From: Streptomyces sp. NBC_01591
GTDB lineage: Bacteria; Actinomycetota; Actinomycetes; Streptomycetales; Streptomycetaceae
DNA: 64,000 nucleotides
Assembly: GCF_035918155.1 (NCBI RefSeq)
Contig: NZ_CP109327.1
Location: 7,626,001 to 7,690,000 of the forward strand
Direction: 5' to 3'
Shown: piece by piece, positions 52,585 through 59,600 of the stretch
How positions within the stretch are numbered: the stretch's first letter is position 1
How the letters are laid out: each line of letters begins with the position of its first letter
Position numbers and translations under genes: made by a program
The notes under the pieces: generated by a model
The model's database searches: none
The model's input: the letters and a program-made list of their open reading frames with translations, nothing else
What the model was told of the DNA's origin: nothing

Positions 52585-53102
52585 CATCCCGTACCAGGAC
52601 CCTGACCGGCTGGGCGGTGCTGCTCGCCGCCGTGCTGGTCTGCGCCCTCGGCGGCTGGTCGTACGCCCGGGCGCGCGGCGACGAAAACCTGGCGTACGCG
52701 AAGCACCGTGACGCCGCGCTGGCCGACGGGAAGCACCACCTCGCCCGGCTGAACAGCCTCGACGCCAAGGACGCCGGGAGCGTGGACGCCGGCCTCGGAG
52801 CCTGGCTCGACTCCTCGACCGGGCCGCTCCACGACCAGCTGGGGCGCACCCGGAGCAAGGACGCGAAGGAACTGACCAAGTCCGGTGCCACCGCACGCGG
52901 GAAGGTCACCGACGCGGCGCTCACCGCGCTCGACGAGCGGACCGGTACGGCCGAGGTGATCGCGACCGTCGACGTCGAGGTCACCCCGCGCACCGGAAAG
53001 GGCGGCACCGAACGCAAGCGCTTCGAGGCCACACTGTCCCGGACCGCGGACGGCTGGAAGGTCAAGGCGCTCACGGCGATCCCGGTCGGGAGCGGCGCAT
53101 GA
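52581..53102 (+). CDS. Mce-associated membrane protein, type A, copy 1
   Basis: 173 aa. One N-terminal membrane helix (about 9-27, GWAVLLAAVLVCALGGWSYA), then an NTF2/VirB8-like extracytoplasmic domain: AYAKHRDAALADGKHHLARL, NSLDAKDAGSVDAGLGAWLD SSTGPLHDQL. It resembles the protein at 53784 in order and motifs (Dxxx-LxxWxDSSTGxLHxQL). Probably stabilises the Mce complex, as Mam/Orphaned-Mam proteins are thought to do. ATGA junctions both sides. Confidence 0.82.
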   Translation: MTSRTRTLTGWAVLLAAVLVCALGGWSYARARGDENLAYAKHRDAALADGKHHLARLNSLDAKDAGSVDAGLGAWLDSSTGPLHDQLGRTRSKDAKELTKSGATARGKVTDAALTALDERTGTAEVIATVDVEVTPRTGKGGTERKRFEATLSRTADGWKVKALTAIPVGSGA

Positions 53103-53728
53103 AACAGCGGGGAGGGACAGCGGTCGTGAGCACGGACGTGGACACGCGGGACGTCGAGGAACGAGAAGAGCCCGGAGAAGAACCCGGCGCAGCCGCCGAC
53201 GCGGGACCGGCTGCCACCGCCGGGCCCGCCCGGCGGTGGCAGCGCATCGTGGCGGCGGTCCTGGTCGTCGCACTGCTCGCGACCGGCGGCGCGCTCTTCG
53301 CCAAAGGCAGAGAACTGCGCGACACCCCCGCCACCTCGAACCGCGCGCTGACCGACAGCGAGGCGACCACCCGGGTCGCGGGCGATGTCAGCAACGCACT
53401 CGGCAAGGTCTTCTCCTACAGCCCGCAGGCCACCGCCGTCACCAAGGAGTCGGCGAAGCAACTCCTGGCCGGCAAGGCGCTCCAGCAGTACGCGGCCCTG
53501 TTCGGCCAGGTCGAGAAGCAGGCCGCCGACCAGAAGCTGACCCTCACCACCCATGTCGTCCGCGCCGGAGTGACCCGGCTGACGGACGACAGCGCTCACC
53601 TGCTGGTCTTCCTCGACCAGGTCTACGAGCGGGAGGGCAAGCCGCCCACCACGGCGGCGGCACAGCTCTCCGTCACCGCCCAACTGCGGGACGGCCACTG
53701 GACCGTGGTCGAGATCACCTCCAGATAG
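53099..53728 (+). CDS. Mce-associated membrane protein, type B, copy 1
   Basis: 209 aa. An acidic cytoplasmic N-terminus (about 1-46, EEREEPGEEPGAAADAGPAA), a membrane helix (about 49-66), then an NTF2-like domain: RALTDSEATTRVAGDVSNAL GKVFSYSPQ. Two starts are possible: ATG 53099, overlapping the previous gene, or GTG 53126, which has GGGGAGGG in front. Paired with the type A gene before it, and the same A-B pair recurs at 53784-55118. Confidence 0.82.
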   Translation: MKQRGGTAVVSTDVDTRDVEEREEPGEEPGAAADAGPAATAGPARRWQRIVAAVLVVALLATGGALFAKGRELRDTPATSNRALTDSEATTRVAGDVSNALGKVFSYSPQATAVTKESAKQLLAGKALQQYAALFGQVEKQAADQKLTLTTHVVRAGVTRLTDDSAHLLVFLDQVYEREGKPPTTAAAQLSVTAQLRDGHWTVVEITSR

Positions 53729-53783
53729 CAGCGCCCACACTCGCGCAACTCGGTACGGATCGGCCGGCAGGGGAGAGACAGCA

Positions 53784-54314
53784 ATGGCACGGGTACGGAT
53801 GACGAGGAACCCGCTGATGGCGGCGGCGGTCGTACTGACGGTCGCGGCGGCCGGCGCGGCGGCCTGGGGCGGAGTGTCGTGGTACGACGCCGCGCACGAC
53901 GAGTCGGCGGCGTACGCGCAGGCCCGCGACGAGGCGCTGGCAGCGGGCGAGCAGGCCGTGCAGAACATGAACACGCTCGACCACCGGAAGCTGGCGAAGG
54001 GCCTCGACAGCTGGGAGGACTCCACCACCGGCGATCTGCACCAGCAACTCGTCGACGGACGGACCGCGTTCGTGAAGCAGATCCAGCAGGCGAAGACGGT
54101 CAGCACGGCCCAGATCCTGTCCGGGGCGGTGACCGAACTCGACGACCGGGCCGGAAAGGCCGGAGTCATGGTGGCGCTGCGGGTCACCGTCACCGCGCCG
54201 AAGGGCAAGCCCGCGGTGAAGGAGAGCCGGATGCTCGGCAAGCTCACCCGTACCTCCGAGGGGTGGAAGCTCAGCGCCCTCGGCCAGGCACCCGTCGGCA
54301 ACACGGCCGGCTGA
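53784..54314 (+). CDS. Mce-associated membrane protein, type A, copy 2
   Basis: 176 aa. Membrane helix (about 12-30), then a domain like copy 1: SAAYAQARDEALAAGEQAVQ, MNTLDHRKLAKGLDSWEDST TGDLHQQLVDGR. GGGGAGAGAC before the ATG. Starts a second A-B pair 55 bases after the first pair. Confidence 0.82.
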   Translation: MARVRMTRNPLMAAAVVLTVAAAGAAAWGGVSWYDAAHDESAAYAQARDEALAAGEQAVQNMNTLDHRKLAKGLDSWEDSTTGDLHQQLVDGRTAFVKQIQQAKTVSTAQILSGAVTELDDRAGKAGVMVALRVTVTAPKGKPAVKESRMLGKLTRTSEGWKLSALGQAPVGNTAG

Positions 54315-54356
54315 CGCCACCGACTCCCACCCCTGCCACCGAGAGGACTCCCGGAC

Positions 54357-55118
54357 ATGTCGACGACCCGTCACCTCGTCAACCGACGGCGCCGCCTGGC
54401 CACCGTCGCCGCGGAACGCGCCACCGCCGCCCCGGCGCGGGGGCCCGAGACCCCGGACACATCCCGTGACGAGCCGGTGCCGTACCCGTCCGCGAAGGAC
54501 ACCATCACCGACGACGAGGCCACGGACGACACCGACCCAACAGAGGCCAATGAGAAGGCAGAGGCCCGGGAGAACACGGAACCGGGAAGCAAGCGGCCGT
54601 CCCGCTTCCGTATCCGGCTGCCCGCCGTCCTCTGCGCCCTCACCGTGCTGCTCGGGGCCTTCGCCGCCTGGGCGTTCACCTCGGCCGGCAGCCTGCGCGA
54701 CGACCCGTCCCGGCAGAACACCGCCCTCACCGACATCAGCCGCACCAGCGAGGTGAAGGGCCAGATGGCCGACGCCGTCGGCGCGGTGTTCTCGTACAAC
54801 TACGCCTCGCCCGGCAAGTCCGAACAGGCGGCCCGGACCCATCTGGTCGGCAAGGCGGTGCAGCAGCACAAGGACATGCTCGCCCAGGTCCGGGCCCAGG
54901 GGCAGAAGCAGAAGCTCCTGCTGACCACGACCGTCACCGACAGCGGTGTGGAACTCCTCGACGGCGACCGGGCCCGGCTGCTGATCTTCGCCGACCAGAG
55001 CAACACCCGTACCGGCAAGTCGGACGAGACGACCTACGCGGCGGCCATGTTCGCCGTGGACGCCGTTCGCCGCGGCGGCACCTGGCGGATCTCCGCCATC
55101 GATACGTTCACCCGGTGA
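54357..55118 (+). CDS. Mce-associated membrane protein, type B, copy 2
   Basis: 253 aa. A long charged cytoplasmic region (about 1-86; Asp/Thr/Glu-rich DDEATDDTDPTEANEKAEAR), membrane helix (about 88-108), then the NTF2-like domain: RQNTALTDISRTSEVKGQMA DAVGAVFSYNYASPG. Same plan as copy 1 with a longer tail. Two A-B pairs in a row look like a tandem duplication followed by divergence. Confidence 0.82.
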   Translation: MSTTRHLVNRRRRLATVAAERATAAPARGPETPDTSRDEPVPYPSAKDTITDDEATDDTDPTEANEKAEARENTEPGSKRPSRFRIRLPAVLCALTVLLGAFAAWAFTSAGSLRDDPSRQNTALTDISRTSEVKGQMADAVGAVFSYNYASPGKSEQAARTHLVGKAVQQHKDMLAQVRAQGQKQKLLLTTTVTDSGVELLDGDRARLLIFADQSNTRTGKSDETTYAAAMFAVDAVRRGGTWRISAIDTFTR

Positions 55119-55140
55119 CCCGGGGGAGAGGGGAGCACGC

Positions 55141-56355
55141 ATGAGGTTCAACGGCACGATGCGCCGCGGACTCAGCGGCACGGCGGTCGCGGTCGCCGCG
55201 ATGGCCGCGCTCACCGCGTCCCAGGCGCCGGGACTCGTCGGTCACGAAACGACGCCGAAGGAGCGTCCGGAGGCCGACGAGGTCAAGTGGTCGCACGTAC
55301 CCAACGACGACTCTTACCACACCGAACTGCCGCCGCTGCAGTCGCCGAAGCCGCCGAAGGCCGGCGCGAAGCAGAGCCCGGCCGCCGCCCGGTCGTGGTC
55401 CGAGGCGGGCATCCCGGCCACGGTGCTCGCCGCCTACCGCAAGGCGGAGAGCGCACTCGGGCGGACCGACCCCGGATGCCGGCTGCCGTGGCAGTTGCTC
55501 GCGGCGGTCGGCAAGGTCGAGTCCGGCCAGGCGGGCGGGGGACGGGTCGACTCCCACGGCACGACGCTCACCCCGATCCTCGGACCGGTCCTCAACGGCG
55601 CGGGATTCGCCAACATCCCGGACACCGACGGCGGCGCGTACGACGGCGACCGGACCTACGACCGGGCGGTCGGCCCGATGCAGTTCATCCCCTCGACCTG
55701 GGCCCACTGGGGCAAGGACGGAAACGGTGACGGCCGCCGCGATCCGAACAACATCTACGACGCCGCACTCGCCGCCGGGCACTACCTCTGTGCCGGAACG
55801 CGCGATCTGTCGGTGAAGGCCGATCTGGACCGGGCGATCCTCAGCTACAACCAGTCGGACACCTATCTGCGCACCGTGCTGTCCTGGCTGGAGTTCTACC
55901 GCAAGGGCATCCACCCGGTGGCCGACGGCAAGGGCACGGTTCCCAGGAGCCCCGGCGCGGGCGGACCGAACAAGCCGAAGCATCCGGTCGGCGGCCCCGG
56001 CGCCCCGGACGGCGGCATCATCGTGGGCCCGCAGCCCGGCGGTTCGCACCAGCCCTCCCCGTCGGCCACCCCGAAGCCCTCCGGATCGCCGACCGGATCC
56101 CCGGACCCCACCGGCTCCCCGGACCCCACCGACCCGGGCACCGGCTCTCCCGATCCGACCGACACCGGATCGGCCACCCCCGACCCCGGTACGAGCCCCG
56201 ACCCCAGCACCTCCGAGCCGGGCCCCGGCTGCCCGACGGACTCGCCGTCACCGGACCCGACCGGGACGGCCGGAACCACCGAGTCCCCGGAACCCGACCC
56301 GACGACGAGCGAAGACCCGTGCGCCACTCCGTCGGGCTCAGCGTCCGCCGGCTGA
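55141..56355 (+). CDS. secreted lytic murein transglycosylase with Pro/Thr-rich tail
   Basis: 404 aa. Signal-like helix (about 10-28), then a lysozyme-like SLT_3/MltB-type domain (about 85-265): WQLLAAVGKVESGQAGGGRV with catalytic Glu127, YDRAVGPMQFIPSTWAHWGK and NIYDAALAAGHYLCAGTRDL. Residues about 270-404 are Pro/Ser/Thr/Gly/Asp low complexity (DPTGSPDPT-type repeats), suited to crossing the wall. Cuts peptidoglycan glycan strands. It ends the mce operon, with 22 bases to the previous gene, and may open the wall for the Mce tunnel. Its last 18 bases overlap the convergent ligase gene. Confidence 0.88.
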   Translation: MRFNGTMRRGLSGTAVAVAAMAALTASQAPGLVGHETTPKERPEADEVKWSHVPNDDSYHTELPPLQSPKPPKAGAKQSPAAARSWSEAGIPATVLAAYRKAESALGRTDPGCRLPWQLLAAVGKVESGQAGGGRVDSHGTTLTPILGPVLNGAGFANIPDTDGGAYDGDRTYDRAVGPMQFIPSTWAHWGKDGNGDGRRDPNNIYDAALAAGHYLCAGTRDLSVKADLDRAILSYNQSDTYLRTVLSWLEFYRKGIHPVADGKGTVPRSPGAGGPNKPKHPVGGPGAPDGGIIVGPQPGGSHQPSPSATPKPSGSPTGSPDPTGSPDPTDPGTGSPDPTDTGSATPDPGTSPDPSTSEPGPGCPTDSPSPDPTGTAGTTESPEPDPTTSEDPCATPSGSASAG

Positions 56356-57405
56356 CAGCACCTCCGCCAGGTCGTACCGCACCACCTCTTCCAGCTGCGC
56401 GTAGGTGCAGCTGTCGGGGGTGCGGTCCGGCCGCCACCGGCGGAACTGGGCGGTGTGCCGGAAACGGTCGCCCTCCATGTGGTCGTACGCCACCTCGCAG
56501 ACCCGCTCCGGGCGCAGCGCCACCCACGACTGGTCCTTCTTCCCGGACCAGCGACTCTGCGTCCCGGGCAGCCGGGCGTGCTCGTGCGCCTCGGCATCCG
56601 ACCAGGCCGCCCACGGATGGCCGGCGAAATCGACGCGCAACGGCTCCAGCTCCGCGGCCAGCTCCGCGCGGCGCTTCATCGAGAAAGCCGCACAGACCCC
56701 GACGTGCTGCAGCACACCCCCGGAGTCGTACAGACCGAGCAGCAGCGAGCCGACGACCGGGCCGCTCTTGTGGAAGCGGTACCCCGCCACCACACAGTCG
56801 GCGGTCCGCTCATGCTTGATCTTGTACATCACCCGGGTGTCGGGGCGGTACGGCAGATCGAGCGGTTTGGCCACCACACCGTCGAGCCCCGCGCCCTCGT
56901 ACCGCTCGAACCACTCCTGGGCGAGGGCCGGGTCCGTGGTCGCCGGGGCGAGGTGGACGGGGGCCGACGCGTCGGACAGGGCCGCCTCCAGCACGGCGCG
57001 GCGGTCGGACTGCCGGGTGGAGAGCAGCGAATCGTCCCCCACCGCCAGGATGTCGAAGACGATCAGACTGGCCGGGGTCTGCTCGGCGAGCAGACGCACC
57101 CGGGAATCGGCGGGGTGGATGCGCTCGCTGAGCCGGTCGAAGTCCAGCCGCCCGTCGTACGCGATCACGATCTCGCCGTCGATCACACAGCGTGGCGGCA
57201 GATTGTCCCGGACGGCGGTGACCAGCTCGGGGAAGTAGCGGGTGAGCGGCTTGCCGGTGCGGCTGCCGATCACCACCTCCTCGCCGTCCCGGTGCACGAT
57301 CGCCCGGAAGCCGTCCCACTTGGCCTCGTACTGCATACCGGGCGGGATCCTGGACACGGACTTGGCGAGCATCGGCTTCACAGGAGGCATCACCGGCAGA
57401 TCCAT
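56338..57405 (-). CDS. ATP-dependent DNA ligase (LigD ligase-domain/LigC type)
   Basis: 355 aa from the ATG at 57405. Adenylation motif I EAKWDGFR with Lys29 (KxDG), motif III VFDILAVGDDSL, motif IV GLDGVVAKP, motif V YKIKHERTADCVV, then the OB-fold with RPERVCEVAYDHMEGDRFRH and RPDRTPDSCTYAQLE. It matches the ligase domain of LigD without the polymerase and nuclease parts, which occur separately: the polymerase gene lies divergent 77 bases away. Acts in non-homologous end joining. The C-terminus overlaps the convergent transglycosylase gene by 18 bases. Confidence 0.92.
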   Translation of the reverse strand: MDLPVMPPVKPMLAKSVSRIPPGMQYEAKWDGFRAIVHRDGEEVVIGSRTGKPLTRYFPELVTAVRDNLPPRCVIDGEIVIAYDGRLDFDRLSERIHPADSRVRLLAEQTPASLIVFDILAVGDDSLLSTRQSDRRAVLEAALSDASAPVHLAPATTDPALAQEWFERYEGAGLDGVVAKPLDLPYRPDTRVMYKIKHERTADCVVAGYRFHKSGPVVGSLLLGLYDSGGVLQHVGVCAAFSMKRRAELAAELEPLRVDFAGHPWAAWSDAEAHEHARLPGTQSRWSGKKDQSWVALRPERVCEVAYDHMEGDRFRHTAQFRRWRPDRTPDSCTYAQLEEVVRYDLAEVLSAGGR

Positions 57406-57468
57406 GGCCCGATTCTCACCCACGACCGGGCGCAAGTCTCCCGATATGCGTCATATGTGAGCCCGGCC

Positions 57469-57474
57469 TACCGT
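57469..57474 (+). promoter_or_regulatory. -10 element TACCGT, leaderless start of the LigD polymerase gene
   Basis: TACCGT, then 7 bases, then the ATG at 57482. Same spacing as the other leaderless-type starts in this window. No clear -35. A GTG at 57473 in frame would overlap the -10, so the ATG is preferred. Confidence 0.5.
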
Positions 57475-57481
57475 GACCGTC

Positions 57482-58513
57482 ATGGGTGCAGCGGTGAAAG
57501 CAGTGGAGCTCGAAGCCGACGGGCGGGCCGTACGGCTCTCCAATCCGGACAAGGTCTACTTCCCGGAGAAGGGCTACACCAAGAGGGACGTGGCCGAGTA
57601 CTTCCTGGCCGTGGGCCCCGGCATCACCCGCGCCCTGCGCGACCGGCCCACCACCCTCCAGCGCTTCGTGGACGGCGTCGACGGCGAGTTCTTCTACCAG
57701 AAACGGGCCCCGAAGAACCTCCCCGACTGGATTCCCACGGCACGGATCACCTTCCCGAGCGGCCGGCCCGCCGACGAGATCTGCCCCACCGAGCTCGCCG
57801 CCGTCATCTGGGCGGCCAACCTCGGCACCCTCACCTTCCACCCCTGGCCGGTTCGCAGCGCCGACACCGACCACCCGGACGAACTGCGCATCGACCTCGA
57901 CCCGCAGCCAGGAACGGACTACGCCGACGCGGTGCGGGCCGCCCACGAACTGCGGTCCGTGCTCGACGACCACGGGCTGAGCGGCTGGCCCAAGACCTCC
58001 GGCGGCCGGGGCATCCACGTCTTCGTCCCCATCGCACCGGAGTGGACGTTCACCGAGGTCAGACGGGCCGCCATCGCCGCCGGGCGCGAACTGGAACGTC
58101 GCATGCCGGACCGGGTGACCACGGCCTGGTGGAAGGAGGAGCGCGGCGAACGGATCTTCGTCGACTTCAACCAGACCGCCCGCGACCGCACCATCGCGTC
58201 CGCCTACTCCGTACGCCCCCGCCCCTACGCCCCGGTCTCCGCCCCACTGCGCTGGGAGGAGATCGACGACGCCGAACCCCGTGACTTCGACATCAGGACC
58301 ATGCCGAAGCGCTACGCCGAAGCCGGCGATGTGCACGCGGACATGGACGACCACGCCTTCCGGCTCGACGGGCTGCTGGAACTGGCGGACCGCGACGAGC
58401 GGGAACGCGGACTCGGCGACATGCCCTACCCGCCGGAGTACCCCAAGATGCCGGGCGAGCCGAAGCGGGTCCAGCCGAGCCGGGCCCGGCACGACGAGGA
58501 CGCCGCGGGATGA
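57482..58513 (+). CDS. LigD-type NHEJ polymerase/primase
   Basis: 343 aa from the ATG at 57482. Eukaryotic-type primase fold: LSNPDKVYFPEKGYTKRDVA, catalytic pair LRIDLDPQ with Asp138 and Asp140, SGGRGIH (173-179) and the third acid in RIFVDFNQ (Asp228), then TPYSVRPR-like ASAYSVRPRPYAPVS and the C-terminal DRERGLGDMPYPPEYP-like tail. Fills gaps and extends ends during non-homologous end joining. Divergent from the ligase gene; Ku is not in the window. A membrane protein gene overlaps its end by 4 bases. Confidence 0.92.
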   Translation: MGAAVKAVELEADGRAVRLSNPDKVYFPEKGYTKRDVAEYFLAVGPGITRALRDRPTTLQRFVDGVDGEFFYQKRAPKNLPDWIPTARITFPSGRPADEICPTELAAVIWAANLGTLTFHPWPVRSADTDHPDELRIDLDPQPGTDYADAVRAAHELRSVLDDHGLSGWPKTSGGRGIHVFVPIAPEWTFTEVRRAAIAAGRELERRMPDRVTTAWWKEERGERIFVDFNQTARDRTIASAYSVRPRPYAPVSAPLRWEEIDDAEPRDFDIRTMPKRYAEAGDVHADMDDHAFRLDGLLELADRDERERGLGDMPYPPEYPKMPGEPKRVQPSRARHDEDAAG

Positions 58514-59589
58514 GCGCTCCCGACCTGGAGCCCGCCGCCCCGCACGGGGCACACGGCAGACCGCTGACCCGCGCCCAGAAATGGGCCGCGTACAAGGACT
58601 CGCCGTACTTCCCCGCCACGGTCCTGGTGTTCATCCTCGCCGCCGCCGCGGGGCTCTTCGCCGGTTCCTACACCTACGCGATGGCCAACCCGACCCCGCA
58701 CCGGATTCCGGCCGCCGTGGTCAGCCGGCCGGCGACGGAGGGCGGCAAGGAATTCGTCGCCGGCATGGACAAGGCGCTCGACGCCTCGCTCGACATCCAT
58801 GTGTTCGCGACCCGGGCACAGGCACGCGAAGCACTGGAGAAGCAGGAGGTCTTCGCGATCATCCAGGCCGGCGACCGTGGTATGTCGCTGGATGTCGCGA
58901 GTGCCTCCGGTGCCGCCGTCGCCCAACTGCTCGCGGAGTCCGCGGTGAAGGTGGGGGCCGAGCTCGGGGAGCCGGTCGCCGTGCGGGACATCAAGCCCCT
59001 GCAACGCGGCGACCCGCGCGGTCTCGCCCTGTTCTACATCTCGCTCGCCGCCGTCATCATCGGCTTCGTCGGCGCGATCCAGCTGAGCGTGCACGCCCGC
59101 GCGCTGATCCCGCTGGAACGGATCGCCTTCACCATCGGCTACTCGCTGCTCGGCGGTTTCACCATCGCCGCGGTGGTGGACTGGTGGCTGGGCGCGGTGG
59201 ATCTGCCGTTCTTCGAGTCCTGGATGATCCTGGCGTTCACGATGTTCACCTCGGGCATGGTCTTCACCATGTTCAACACCCTGATGGGGCGCTGGGCGAT
59301 GATCCCGACCTGGGGCGTCATGGTGCTCCTGGGGAACCCGTCGTCCGGCGGGGCGGTCTCCTGGCCGCTCCTGCCGTCAGCGCTCGGGCACATCGGACGC
59401 TGGCTGCCGCCGGGTGCGTCCGTCAACGCCCAGCACACCGCCGTCTACTACCAGGGCCACCAGCGGATCTTTCCGTATCTGGTGCTCGGGGCCTGGGCGG
59501 TGGTCTCCTGCACGGTGTTCTGGGTGTTGCGCCACCGGCACCCGGGAGGCCGTGACCACATGCCTCAGCATGCGGCCACGGCCACCTGA
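58510..59589 (+). CDS. membrane protein, YhgE/ABC-2-like
   Basis: 359 aa; the ATG overlaps the polymerase stop (ATGA). First membrane helix about 37-58 (FPATVLVFILAAAAGLFAGS), then an extracytoplasmic segment (about 60-165: RIPAAVVSRPATEGGKEFVA), then five more helices (FYISLAAVIIGFVGAIQLSV, FTIGYSLLGGFTIAAVVDWW, MILAFTMFTSGMVFTMFNTL and others). The layout matches YhgE/DUF3533-type or ABC-2-type permease proteins. No ATPase gene is near. Coupling to an NHEJ gene is probably accidental. Function unknown. Confidence 0.7.
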   Translation: MSAPDLEPAAPHGAHGRPLTRAQKWAAYKDSPYFPATVLVFILAAAAGLFAGSYTYAMANPTPHRIPAAVVSRPATEGGKEFVAGMDKALDASLDIHVFATRAQAREALEKQEVFAIIQAGDRGMSLDVASASGAAVAQLLAESAVKVGAELGEPVAVRDIKPLQRGDPRGLALFYISLAAVIIGFVGAIQLSVHARALIPLERIAFTIGYSLLGGFTIAAVVDWWLGAVDLPFFESWMILAFTMFTSGMVFTMFNTLMGRWAMIPTWGVMVLLGNPSSGGAVSWPLLPSALGHIGRWLPPGASVNAQHTAVYYQGHQRIFPYLVLGAWAVVSCTVFWVLRHRHPGGRDHMPQHAATAT

Positions 59590-59600
59590 TCCGGTCCGGG

